A stretch of 19,428 nt of DNA from Acidimicrobiales bacterium (GTDB lineage Bacteria > Actinomycetota > Acidimicrobiia > Acidimicrobiales > JAKAVM01). The stretch lies in assembly GCA_027451785.1 (NCBI GenBank), contig DAIDIS010000197.1, positions 1 through 19,428 of the forward strand. The letters run 5' to 3'. This document shows positions 8,466 through 15,087 of the stretch, piece after piece (position 1 is the first letter of the stretch; each line of letters opens with the position of its first letter). Both the position numbers and the translations under genes were made by a program. Under the pieces are notes generated by a model, which was given only the letters and a program-made list of their open reading frames with translations, did not search any database and was not told where the DNA came from.

Positions 8466-8759
8466 CTACTTTCCGACCTTGGCGAGAACGTCACGGCTGG
8501 AGAGGATGAGGACGTCCTCGCCATCGGCCGTGATCTCGGTGCCGCCGTACTTCGAATAGACGACCTTGTCACCCACGGCAACACCCAGCGGAATGATCTC
8601 GCCGGTGTTCTCTGCACGCCTACCGGGGCCAACTGCCAGGACCTCTCCCTGCTGCGGCTTCTCCTTGGCTGTGTCCGGGATTACGATTCCGGAAGCGGTC
8701 TTCTCTTCGGACTCGCTTGGACGAACTACGATGCGGTCCTCTAGGGGCTGCAGGTTCAT
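8466..8759 (-). CDS. groES: Co-chaperonin GroES (10 kDa)
   Basis: This 97-residue protein matches GroES over its whole length. It starts MNLQPLEDRIVVRPSE, has the mobile loop that docks onto GroEL (about residues 18-32, TASGIVIPDTAKEK) and keeps the conserved GEVLAVGPG and GDKVVYSKYGGTE strands. Seven subunits form the lid of the GroEL chamber. ATG 8759 has a perfect AGGAGG (8773-8768) at a spacing of eight bases. It is the first gene of the groESL operon, behind a promoter overlapped by CIRCE. Confidence 0.98.
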   Translation of the reverse strand: MNLQPLEDRIVVRPSESEEKTASGIVIPDTAKEKPQQGEVLAVGPGRRAENTGEIIPLGVAVGDKVVYSKYGGTEITADGEDVLILSSRDVLAKVGK

Positions 8760-8822
8760 CAGACGATCCTCCTGTTCTAGTTGGCTATTGTCGTTCGATA
8801 GCTTCGAGGGTGATCAGGTGCG

Positions 8823-8849
8823 TTAGCACTCTCTACCCCTGAGTGCTAA
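8823..8849. promoter_or_regulatory. CIRCE operator (HrcA binding site)
   Basis: TTAGCACTC, nine bases, GAGTGCTAA: a perfect match to the CIRCE consensus, extended by one more base pair on each side (8822 and 8850). HrcA binds this inverted repeat and represses groESL until heat or protein stress inactivates it. The element overlaps the -10 box of the predicted promoter and lies just ahead of groES. The hrcA gene itself is not in the window. Confidence 0.97.
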
Positions 8850-8877
8850 CGATAGCCAATAGCAACCCCTGCTTCAA
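8849..8877 (-). promoter_or_regulatory. Predicted groESL promoter
   Basis: On the minus strand TTGAAG (8877-8872) and TATCGT (8854-8849) are 17 bases apart. The -10 box abuts and slightly overlaps the CIRCE repeat, so bound HrcA would block RNA polymerase. The transcript would start inside CIRCE and have a leader of about 80 bases. Confidence 0.6.
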
Positions 8878-8970
8878 GCTGGGCAGCAAGATTCCGGAAA
8901 CTAAGTTTTCGGACCCATTCACAGACATACCTACCCACCGCCCCCGCAATTGAACGCGGGCATGCATTTT

Positions 8971-9000
8971 GCCTACCTACGGATTGCCTACCTACGGAAA
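8971..9000. repeat. 15-bp tandem duplication at the tsaD stop codon
   Basis: Two adjacent 15-base units (8971-8985 and 8986-9000) share 13 of 15 bases, core GCCTACCTACGGA. The right unit contains the tsaD stop TAG (8994-8992). The left unit repeats the same TAG in frame five codons later (8979-8977), so tsaD ends with two in-frame stops. Confidence 0.85.
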
Positions 9001-9996
9001 TCTCAAATTGGGGATAGCGCCGGTCGAGAGGACCGAAGGGCCGTCGTTTTGCATCCGCCACCATCCTGCTGCAGCCACCATCGCAGCGTTGTCGGTGCAA
9101 AAGGCCCTGGCGGGAATAAAGGCTCGGAGGCCTTCTTCGGCGCAGCGCCTTTCCGTCTCGGCTCGTAGGGCCGAGTTGGCTGCCACCCCCCCGCCGATGC
9201 AGAGGTTGCTGACCCCCGCTTCCCGGGCAGCTCGAATCGCTTTCGTTACCAACACATCGACAACCGCCTCTTGAAAACAAGCTGAGATGTCTTCGGCCGA
9301 GGCATCGGGGTGCTTTCTTGCCCAAGCGACCACAGACGTCTTCAGCCCGCTGAAGGAGAATTCGAACCCCTCGGAGTCGATCATCGGCCTCGGGAAACGC
9401 ACCAAAGACGCGTCCCCTAATTGAGCAGCTTTGTCGATCGCAGGCCCACCCGGGTAACCCAAGCCGATAAAGCGGGCGACTTTGTCGAAAGCCTCCCCGG
9501 CGGCATCGTCCAGGGTTTGGCCCACCAAGACGTAGTCGCCGTGGCTTTTCGCGTGTATCAACATTGTGTGGCCACCCGAAACCAGAAGCACCATCATCGG
9601 GAACTCAAGCTCCGGGTCCGCCAGAAATGAGGCATAAAGATGAGCCTCCAAATGATTTACCCCGATAAACGGTACTCCCCAGGCATAGGCCATGGCCTTT
9701 GCAGCCGACACCCCGACAAGAAGTGATCCGACAAGGCCCGGTCCTATCGTGCAGGCGATTGACCCGATCGAGGGCTTGGTTGTGTCCAGCCCCGCATCGC
9801 CCAGAGCCTTCTCGACGACCGGCACGATCAACTGCACATGAGCCCGCCCCGCAAGTTCCGGCACGACTCCACCGAACTCGGCGTGGATATCGACCTGACT
9901 GGAGACAACGGAGGAAACCAGCTTGGATCCTTCGCCGACTATGGCTGCTGCGGTCTCGTCGCAGGAAGTTTCGATCCCAAGAACCAAATCGCTCAA
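8992..9996 (-). CDS. tsaD: tRNA N6-threonylcarbamoyladenosine transferase TsaD
   Basis: TsaD moves the threonylcarbamoyl group from threonylcarbamoyl-AMP onto A37 of ANN-decoding tRNAs, in complex with TsaB and TsaE. The 334-residue protein starts LVLGIETSCDETAAAIV, the family's N-terminal signature. It has the metal ligands HLEAH (115-119), the nucleotide motifs VSGGHT (139-144) and DDAAGEAFDKVAR (163-175), then GGVAANSALR (269-278) and a C-terminal FCTDNAAMVAAAG. I chose TTG 9996 because it lies four bases after the rimI stop, has GGGGG seven bases upstream and gives the usual family length. The open frame reaches 10104, but that extra part is only a shadow of the rimI tail. It is the last gene of the tsa operon and is followed by the groESL control region. 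Confidence 0.95.
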   Translation of the reverse strand: MSDLVLGIETSCDETAAAIVGEGSKLVSSVVSSQVDIHAEFGGVVPELAGRAHVQLIVPVVEKALGDAGLDTTKPSIGSIACTIGPGLVGSLLVGVSAAKAMAYAWGVPFIGVNHLEAHLYASFLADPELEFPMMVLLVSGGHTMLIHAKSHGDYVLVGQTLDDAAGEAFDKVARFIGLGYPGGPAIDKAAQLGDASLVRFPRPMIDSEGFEFSFSGLKTSVVAWARKHPDASAEDISACFQEAVVDVLVTKAIRAAREAGVSNLCIGGGVAANSALRAETERRCAEEGLRAFIPARAFCTDNAAMVAAAGWWRMQNDGPSVLSTGAIPNLRFP

Positions 9997-10000
9997 CTTG

Positions 10001-10627
10001 TTACCCCCGCCCTGTCTGTGCGCTTTGTGCTGACCAACTGCTCTGTGCGCTTTGTGCCGACTCCGTTGATTCGTAAGGCGGTGCGCATGGAGCTTCAAAC
10101 CCACGTGTCATGCCCTTGATACCAAGGACTACGGACCGAAGGCGCTCGGCAAACCCCGCCGTTCGGATATCCCTGCACCACATAACCAGAGCATCCTCGT
10201 TGGTCTCGGCGTAATATCCCTTGCGGACCCCTTCTGGATGAAAGCCGAACTTGAAGTATAGGGATTGGGCTTTCCTGTTCGAGGCCGCCACTTCCAAGGT
10301 CATTGCCTCGGCCCCCATCCGAATCGCGCTGAAACTCAGTTGGGTCATCATCCTCGTTGCAATCTGCTTTCCCTGCCACGCCCTGCCTACGGAGACCGTG
10401 GTTATATGTGCCTCTTCCATACACATCATGAGGCCCGCGTAACCGGCAAGCTCGGATCCGGCCTTCGCGACAAGATACTCACGTGTGAGTTTCTGATTCA
10501 GCTCCGAGACGAAGATCCCTTGGCTCCAAGGGCCGGGGTATACGTCGCGTTCAATTTTCATCACTGCGGGAAGATGCCTTCGCCGCATTGGAAGCAATCT
10601 CACGTCGATGGGCTTCGTCAGATCCAT
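10001..10627 (-). CDS. rimI: RimI-like GNAT N-acetyltransferase with repetitive C-terminal tail
   Basis: RimI acetylates the N-terminal alanine of ribosomal protein S18 in E. coli; in actinobacteria its targets are less certain. The GNAT fold is clear: IDVRLLPMRRRHLPAVMKIE (about 7-26), YPGPWS (30-35), the acetyl-CoA loop VGRAWQGKQIATRMM (80-94), LEVAASNRKAQSLYFKFGF (111-129) and GYYAETNEDALVMW (137-150). In the loop a Gln (88) stands where most GNATs have Gly. After about residue 154 there is a tail of some 54 residues absent from usual RimI, ending in SAQSAQSSWSAQSAQTG and encoded by a 27-bp tandem repeat. ATG 10627 fits the fold best but lacks a Shine-Dalgarno; ATG 10708, overlapping the tsaB end, is an alternative. 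Its place between tsaB and tsaD is the usual one. Confidence 0.88.
   Translation of the reverse strand: MDLTKPIDVRLLPMRRRHLPAVMKIERDVYPGPWSQGIFVSELNQKLTREYLVAKAGSELAGYAGLMMCMEEAHITTVSVGRAWQGKQIATRMMTQLSFSAIRMGAEAMTLEVAASNRKAQSLYFKFGFHPEGVRKGYYAETNEDALVMWCRDIRTAGFAERLRSVVLGIKGMTRGFEAPCAPPYESTESAQSAQSSWSAQSAQTGRG
10015..10061. repeat. 27-bp-period tandem repeat in the 3' end of rimI
   Basis: Two 20-base units, 10015-10034 and 10042-10061, match at 19 of 20 positions (TCTGTGCGCTTTGTGC, then T or C, then GAC). Their period of 27 bases is nine codons. In RimI they encode the repeated SAQSAQ segment just before the stop. Confidence 0.85.
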
Positions 10628-10691
10628 GAACGGTCCGGGAACTTCGCTAGTGCGGGGACCGTGAAGGCCCCGATCCAAAAGTCCGCAGGTC

Positions 10692-11408
10692 TTAGCTGCG
10701 CATCTCAAAGTTTACCCTCGCATCGGCTTGTCGCATATAGACGGGTTCCACAAGTTCTGGGGAACACGCCTTGCCGTCGAGAAACGCCCTGTTGGACAAC
10801 TCGGCCAAGTGCTCCGGCAGCGGGTTGGAAAAGAGGGGACTGAGCATCATACCGGCTTCTATCCCAAGCTCCCTCTGGTATCGCAATGCTCCGTCCCCAA
10901 CAAAGACAGGGTTGTCTCCCTCCTTGCGCCATTGGGTGATCTCATCCGCCAGTTCATCCGGTGTGGAAAGGGCTCCCAATTCCACTCCACGTTCAGGCGT
11001 GGACTGCAAATTATTTGCGCTAGGCGAGAACCTGCGCCAGAAAACTTCGCCCCTTTTTGCGTCTATTACGGCCACCAGGTCCTCCAGATTCCGGAACGGG
11101 TTTGCCATCACCTCCAGGCTCGTCACCGCAACAAGCGAAATCCCAAGCGCATGAGCAAGACCCTTCGCCGTCGAAAGCCCCACTCGAATGCCGGTAAAAA
11201 GACCTGGGCCCACGTCTACGCAGATCGCGTCAAGACTCGACACCGAAACCGCTGCAGTATCGGTTACGAACTCGATGGCAGGCATCAGGCTCTCGGTATG
11301 TTTGTTGCCGCCAGCGAGCCACCAAGACGACAGGACCACCCCGTCCACCGACAGTGCAACTCCGGCCTTAGCGGTTGCAGTCTCGATGGCAAGGAGCGTC
11401 GGACTCAT
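10692..11408 (-). CDS. tsaB: tRNA threonylcarbamoyladenosine biosynthesis protein TsaB
   Basis: TsaB is the non-catalytic partner that dimerises with TsaD and activates it in t6A37 synthesis. The 238-residue protein opens LLAIETATAKAGVALS and carries the family hallmark VGPGLFTGIRVGLSTAKGLAHAL (66-88; no Walker motif). It ends with the conserved VEPVYMRQADARVNFE. ATG 11408 overlaps the tsaE stop as ATGA and has GAGGTGG a few bases upstream, so translation is coupled. The longer open frame to 11522 lies inside tsaE and is not expected to be used. Length and motifs are normal. Confidence 0.95.
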   Translation of the reverse strand: MSPTLLAIETATAKAGVALSVDGVVLSSWWLAGGNKHTESLMPAIEFVTDTAAVSVSSLDAICVDVGPGLFTGIRVGLSTAKGLAHALGISLVAVTSLEVMANPFRNLEDLVAVIDAKRGEVFWRRFSPSANNLQSTPERGVELGALSTPDELADEITQWRKEGDNPVFVGDGALRYQRELGIEAGMMLSPLFSNPLPEHLAELSNRAFLDGKACSPELVEPVYMRQADARVNFEMRS

Positions 11409-11956
11409 TTTTCCACCTCGGACAGGCCGATTTCCCGTAGGCGCTCTGCCCAGGAAGCGCCTACGGCCTCCAGATTGAACAGCCGAGGCTCGCCTACCTG
11501 AGAAATGGGCTCGCCCTCGCAAGAAGGCTGCTCGTCCGTTTCGTCCTTGCCGGCCAGCTCAATCGTCAATTTCAGGTAATCCGGGAATAGCACGGATTCG
11601 CCCACGTCTCCCCATTCGATCAGCGTTACGCCTTCGTCGGCTTGCTCATCCAGACCAAGGTCGACAACATCTTGGCCACCTCCGAGACGGTACAGGTCGG
11701 CGTGAAAAATCGTCAGTTTGCCTGTATACGTCTGGACCAGGGTGAACGTGGGGCTCGTGATCGGGTCCGAAACCCCAAGCTCCAACCCGAACAATTGAAC
11801 AAACGCCGTCTTCCCAGCACCCAAGTCTCCCAAGAGGAGTATTACGTCCCCCTTGCGAATGATCGACGCAATTGCTCTTGCCAATATTTTGGTACCGGCA
11901 AGATCCTCCGCCCGAAAAGTGAGGGCTCCGGAAGCTGAGATTGCTTGGTTGGACAT
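11405..11956 (-). CDS. tsaE: tRNA threonylcarbamoyladenosine biosynthesis ATPase TsaE
   Basis: TsaE is the small P-loop ATPase that powers turnover of the TsaB-TsaD complex. The 183-residue protein has Walker A GDLGAGKT (43-50), the switch-like SPTFTLVQ (68-75), HADLYRL (85-91) and IEWGD (113-117), all typical of the family. The part after about residue 135 is a variable tail rich in acidic residues; total length is slightly above the usual 150-160. ATG 11956 has no good Shine-Dalgarno but matches the family start. The stop overlaps the tsaB start. The uracil-DNA glycosylase gene ends 128 bases upstream. Confidence 0.94.
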   Translation of the reverse strand: MSNQAISASGALTFRAEDLAGTKILARAIASIIRKGDVILLLGDLGAGKTAFVQLFGLELGVSDPITSPTFTLVQTYTGKLTIFHADLYRLGGGQDVVDLGLDEQADEGVTLIEWGDVGESVLFPDYLKLTIELAGKDETDEQPSCEGEPISQVGEPRLFNLEAVGASWAERLREIGLSEVEK

Positions 11957-12084
11957 TTCGGACGTCGATTCTAACTTTTCCGGAAACCAACCTTGGTTGG
12001 CGATACTTCTATTGGCCCTAACGCCCTGGCCGGATGATCACTTCAATGCGCCCGTCGGCGCCGGCTGAGCCGAGGCAGGCTCAG
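11957..12084. other. Intergenic region between the uracil-DNA glycosylase gene and tsaE
   Basis: It holds a hairpin directly after the glycosylase stop (CTGAGCC 12065-12071 and GGCTCAG 12078-12084, loop of six, no U-tract). It also holds a tight palindrome CCAACCTTGGTTGG (11987-12000) about 30 bases before the tsaE start. I cannot point to a convincing promoter; tsaE may be cotranscribed with the glycosylase gene. Confidence 0.45.
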
Positions 12085-12108
12085 CTATGCCGAAGCAGGC
12101 TCAGCTGC
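12069..12108. repeat. 20-bp tandem duplication spanning a stop codon
   Basis: Units 12069-12088 and 12089-12108 match at 17 of 20 positions (core GCAGGCTCAGCT). The left unit contains the stop TAG (12087-12085) of the uracil-DNA glycosylase gene, so the last codons and the bases after the stop are copies of each other. Confidence 0.8.
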
Positions 12109-12663
12109 CATGAGCTTTTTGACCCGAATGAGGTCCGCCCTCATCTGTGCCACCACCTGTCCGCCACCGCGCAATGCAGCACTCGGATGAAAGGTGGGAA
12201 CAATCCACCCGAATTTCGACGGGTACTCGTGAGCTCGCAACTTCGTGATCCCTTCCTTCGAGCCGACGAGGAGCTTTGAAGCGAAGTTCCCCAGCGTGAG
12301 AATCACCTTCGGCCGGATGAGCTCCAGTTGCGATTCCAAGTACGGGTTGCAGGCCTCTACCTCCTGAGGTAGAGGGTCGCGATTGTCTGGAGGGCGGCAC
12401 TTGACCACATTGGTTATGTAATACCCACTCCGATCAATTCCCAGTTCCTGGTCAAGCAGAGTGGCAAGCAGTTTGCCGGAGCGCCCAACGAACGGCACGC
12501 CTTGGAGGTCTTCGTCTCGACCGGGCGCTTCGCCCACGATCATCAGCCCTGCGTCTGGGTTGCCGTCACCGAATACAACTTGAGTCCGGCTATTACAGAG
12601 TCGGCAAATTTTGCAGTCGGCTGCTTCAGAGCTGAAAATCGCCAGCTGATCCTTAATAGCCAC
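12085..12663 (-). CDS. Uracil-DNA glycosylase, family 4 (iron-sulfur type)
   Basis: The enzyme removes uracil from DNA formed by cytosine deamination, starting base excision repair. The 192-residue protein shows the family 4 pattern: Cys17 and Cys20, then Cys89 (NVVKCRPP) and Cys105 (EACNPYL) as likely 4Fe-4S ligands. It also has motif A GEAPGRDED (44-52), TLGNFASKLL (123-132) and the C-terminal HPSAAL (159-164). GEAPG with Glu is what separates family 4 from other families. The start is GTG 12663, with AGGA eight bases upstream. The gene lies ahead of tsaE on the same strand and is divergent from the hydrolase gene. Its stop codon sits in a tandem duplication. It is not usually part of this cluster in other actinobacteria as far as I recall. 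Confidence 0.93.
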   Translation of the reverse strand: MAIKDQLAIFSSEAADCKICRLCNSRTQVVFGDGNPDAGLMIVGEAPGRDEDLQGVPFVGRSGKLLATLLDQELGIDRSGYYITNVVKCRPPDNRDPLPQEVEACNPYLESQLELIRPKVILTLGNFASKLLVGSKEGITKLRAHEYPSKFGWIVPTFHPSAALRGGGQVVAQMRADLIRVKKLMAAEPASA

Positions 12664-12831
12664 AAGCGTGATCCTAATAGGTATCTTTATATGAGAATGC
12701 CTAGAGTGTCTCCCAGTGACGACTTCCCCGCTGAGGGCGGTAGCTTGATAAGGTCCGGTCCAATCCGGGTATCGGCGGCAAACCTAACTGCGCCCAAGCC
12801 GGAGAGGCGATCGAGCCCTCGCTCGTCGCCT
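12664..12831. other. Divergent intergenic region
   Basis: This region separates the minus-strand uracil-DNA glycosylase gene and the plus-strand hydrolase gene and should hold promoters for both. A TATAAA box on the minus strand (12691-12686) is a candidate -10 for the glycosylase, but I find no matching -35 box. An in-frame ATG at 12691 could extend the hydrolase by 47 Pro/Ser/Arg-rich residues. That would leave only 27 bases between the genes, so I treat the stretch as non-coding. Confidence 0.4.
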
Positions 12832-13713
12832 ATGGGCAGCTTGGACCTGCCTACCGACACTCTCCATAGGACAGTCAAGACCCGAGACGGCGGAAAGATT
12901 CACCTGGTGGAAAGGGGTGAGGGGCCTCCCCTTCTTCTGCTTCACGGAGTATTGCTGTCGGTGGCCACCTGGCCTTATCAGCTCAGGGAACTTTCTCAGG
13001 ATCATCGTGTCATCGTCATGGACCAACGGGGCCACGGGCTCTCGACCGCCGGGCAGAAGGGCTACTCCCTCGACGTCCTAGGAGACGATGTCCTGACGGT
13101 GCTCAGGTCCCTAAAACTGAAGAACGCGGTAATCGTGGGGCACTCCATGGGAGGGATGGTCACTCTCAACTTGGCAGCGAGGCGCTTACGGGACCTCTCC
13201 AACCATTGTTCCGGCATGGTTCTGGTAGCAACAACGGGTGACCCAATTGTAAGTTTCCCAGGCTTCCGTTCCGTGGTGAAGGTGTCGTCACCCATGGCCC
13301 GCCTGGCAATGTCGGTAGTCGCCGGCAAGAACCCCCTCGGCTCTCGCGGACCGCTCAGCTACCTTTCCACAAGAGTGATTTTGGGGAACAGTCCTTCGGA
13401 TGACAACGTCGACTTTGCAAGGGCCCTGATCTCAGCAGCTTCCCCAAAGCTTCTGAGCGAACTTTGGGCAGAGCTCCTCAGCTTCGACGTAAGGGACTCG
13501 CTGCCGGAAATGGATATACCCTCCTTGGTAGTCGTCGGAGACCGGGACCTTATGATCGCTCCGTGGCACGGGCTCCGCATGGTGAGGTCGATGCCGAATG
13601 CCGAGTACAAGAAGCTGTCCGACTGTGGCCACATGGTCATGTTTGAGCGTCATCAGGAGCTGAACAAGTTGATTAGAGCTTTCGCGAAGGAGCATCAGCC
13701 AAGGAATGGCTGA
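12832..13713 (+). CDS. Alpha/beta hydrolase fold protein
   Basis: This 293-residue protein has the complete alpha/beta hydrolase layout: oxyanion loop LLLLHGV (34-40), DQRGHGLS (64-71), the nucleophile elbow GHSMGG with Ser105, the acid in VVVGDRDLM (233-241) and the catalytic His267 in CGHMVMFE. Residues about 145-225 form the lid. The substrate cannot be told from sequence; esterase, lipase-like or haloperoxidase-like activity is possible. The start is uncertain. ATG 12832 lacks a Shine-Dalgarno but gives the usual length; ATG 12691 is an alternative. In many actinobacteria a hydrolase of this kind sits between alr and tsaE in the same direction; here it is on the opposite strand. The next gene begins directly after its stop codon, so they probably form a two-gene operon. 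Confidence 0.88.
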   Translation: MGSLDLPTDTLHRTVKTRDGGKIHLVERGEGPPLLLLHGVLLSVATWPYQLRELSQDHRVIVMDQRGHGLSTAGQKGYSLDVLGDDVLTVLRSLKLKNAVIVGHSMGGMVTLNLAARRLRDLSNHCSGMVLVATTGDPIVSFPGFRSVVKVSSPMARLAMSVVAGKNPLGSRGPLSYLSTRVILGNSPSDDNVDFARALISAASPKLLSELWAELLSFDVRDSLPEMDIPSLVVVGDRDLMIAPWHGLRMVRSMPNAEYKKLSDCGHMVMFERHQELNKLIRAFAKEHQPRNG

Positions 13714-15072
13714 ATGATGAGGTGGAAAAAGGCGGCACTCTCGGTGTCGCTGGCTCTTGCGGTCTTCGCAGGTGCATGTAGCTCCTCGCCCGCGACGAAC
13801 CAGGGGTCTACCGACAACCCGGCCCAGATTAAGGGAGCCGTAACCTGGCAGGTCGCGATGGGCGCATCGGCCAGCAGCGGATCGATAGAAGTAGAGAAGT
13901 TCATCCCGGGCGTCATAACGATAAACGTCGGCGACTCAATCACCTGGACCAACAACACACCCCTGCAACACACAATTACCTTCACGAATAACAACCCGAA
14001 TGCCGCTCAGTTCCCGACGCAGATCTCGATTGCCCAGGGTGGGACAACCTGTTGCACGTCGAACCTAACGGTTGCCTCCGGACCGGTGAGAACCGGCGGC
14101 AAGTTGACGGTCAAGTTCGAAACAGTTGGGGAATTCGCCTACCAGTGTGACTTCCGAGCGGGAATGTCGGGAAGCGTTGTGGTCAGGCCCCAGGGATCGG
14201 TTCGCACGACCACGCCTTCTCAGGAACTGGCAGACCAGCAAAACGAGGCGGAGCTGGATATCGAACAGGCCAGACAGGCGGCCTACGCGGCCCCTGTCCA
14301 GCCGACTACCAATAACACAGGGAACCTGACTCACTATGTGACGATCGGGTCGGCCACTTCCAATAGCGCCACTGTTGACCTCAACCCGGTAGGTGACTCA
14401 AACGTCAGGGGCAGCGCTCAGATAACCGAGAACAAGTCACAAGTGTCCATGACCCTCTCGTTGAACGACATGGATCCCGCAGCGAAGTATGACGCCGACA
14501 TAAGGTTCGGCTCCTGCGCCTTGGGTGGCCCAATCGCGTTCAATCTTCAAAGCCCCAAACCGGATCGGCTTGGGAACGTGAACCAAGTGTCATCGACAAT
14601 TCCGGGGGCTTCCATCCTGGCATCGGCTGGGTGGTTCCTGGAGATCAGCGTTCAGCACCCAGGCAGGGTTGGGAACGCTATCGAGACCTCGGTTTCGTGC
14701 GGTGATATCTCCACCTTCAACTCCATTTCACTGACTTTCAACCCGGCGGACCTCCAGATAGGCGCTGGAGACACCGTTGAGTGGGTAAACGTCACGCCTC
14801 AAGAGTTCCACACCGTCACGTTCTTGGGAACCGGAAAAGCGCCTTCAACGGACCCTCTCCACTCCACTTCCGTCGGCGGCCCCAATTACACGAGCGGAGA
14901 ATTCGCCACGTCAGGTGCCCTGCACTACGGGCAAACTTGGAGCCTCACTTTTCCCAACCCCGGTAGCTATCATTACGTCTGCCTAGTCCACCGGAAACTG
15001 GCGATGACCGGAACAATCACAGTTGCACCGAGTGTGACCACCACTTCGACCTTGGTTCCCGGTCTGTCCTGA
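13714..15072 (+). CDS. Lipoprotein with two cupredoxin-like domains around a CHRD/SOD-like domain
   Basis: The 452-residue protein starts MMRWKKAALSVSLALAVFAGAC, a lipoprotein signal with the acylated Cys at 22, so it should be anchored outside the membrane. Residues about 58-158 form a plastocyanin-like domain with His86, Cys145 and Met151, but Arg148 replaces the second copper His. Residues about 203-332 resemble a CHRD or Cu/Zn-superoxide-dismutase-like beta domain, with Cys268 and Cys329 as a likely disulfide and the typical ending SCGDI. Residues about 333-437 form a second cupredoxin domain with an intact ligand set His366, Cys423, His426 and Met431 (Cys-x2-His-x4-Met). It may bind one copper and carry electrons or store copper; this is inferred. 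ATG 13714 directly follows the hydrolase stop, with AAGGA eight bases upstream. It ends 15 bases from the convergent alr stop. Confidence 0.82.
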   Translation: MMRWKKAALSVSLALAVFAGACSSSPATNQGSTDNPAQIKGAVTWQVAMGASASSGSIEVEKFIPGVITINVGDSITWTNNTPLQHTITFTNNNPNAAQFPTQISIAQGGTTCCTSNLTVASGPVRTGGKLTVKFETVGEFAYQCDFRAGMSGSVVVRPQGSVRTTTPSQELADQQNEAELDIEQARQAAYAAPVQPTTNNTGNLTHYVTIGSATSNSATVDLNPVGDSNVRGSAQITENKSQVSMTLSLNDMDPAAKYDADIRFGSCALGGPIAFNLQSPKPDRLGNVNQVSSTIPGASILASAGWFLEISVQHPGRVGNAIETSVSCGDISTFNSISLTFNPADLQIGAGDTVEWVNVTPQEFHTVTFLGTGKAPSTDPLHSTSVGGPNYTSGEFATSGALHYGQTWSLTFPNPGSYHYVCLVHRKLAMTGTITVAPSVTTTSTLVPGLS

Positions 15073-15087
15073 CCCCAGGACATTGTA

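Noticed and set aside
7278..8744. A 488-codon open frame on the plus strand across groEL and groES
   Set aside because: It is fully antisense to groEL and groES, which are unmistakable. Long shadow frames are expected opposite GC-rich genes, and its translation matches no family.
8781..8859. Inverted repeat TTGGCTAT / ATAGCCAA flanking CIRCE as a possible RNA switch in the groES leader
   Set aside because: The 8852-8859 arm lies within the promoter, upstream of the predicted transcription start, so both arms would not be in the same RNA. Eight-base arms 63 bases apart are also weak.
9997..10104. An N-terminal extension of TsaD
   Set aside because: The extra residues are the rimI tail read in another frame. 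TsaD homology starts right after TTG 9996.
12502..12831. Longer hydrolase starts inside or just upstream of the uracil-DNA glycosylase gene
   Set aside because: Starting at 12502 would run antisense through the glycosylase gene. Starting at 12691 would leave 27 bases for two divergent promoters and add a low-complexity N-terminus.
15066..15081. Hairpin GTCCTG-ACCC-CAGGAC between the convergent lipoprotein and alr genes as a bidirectional terminator
   Set aside because: The stem has only six pairs, overlaps the stop codon region and has no T-run on either side.
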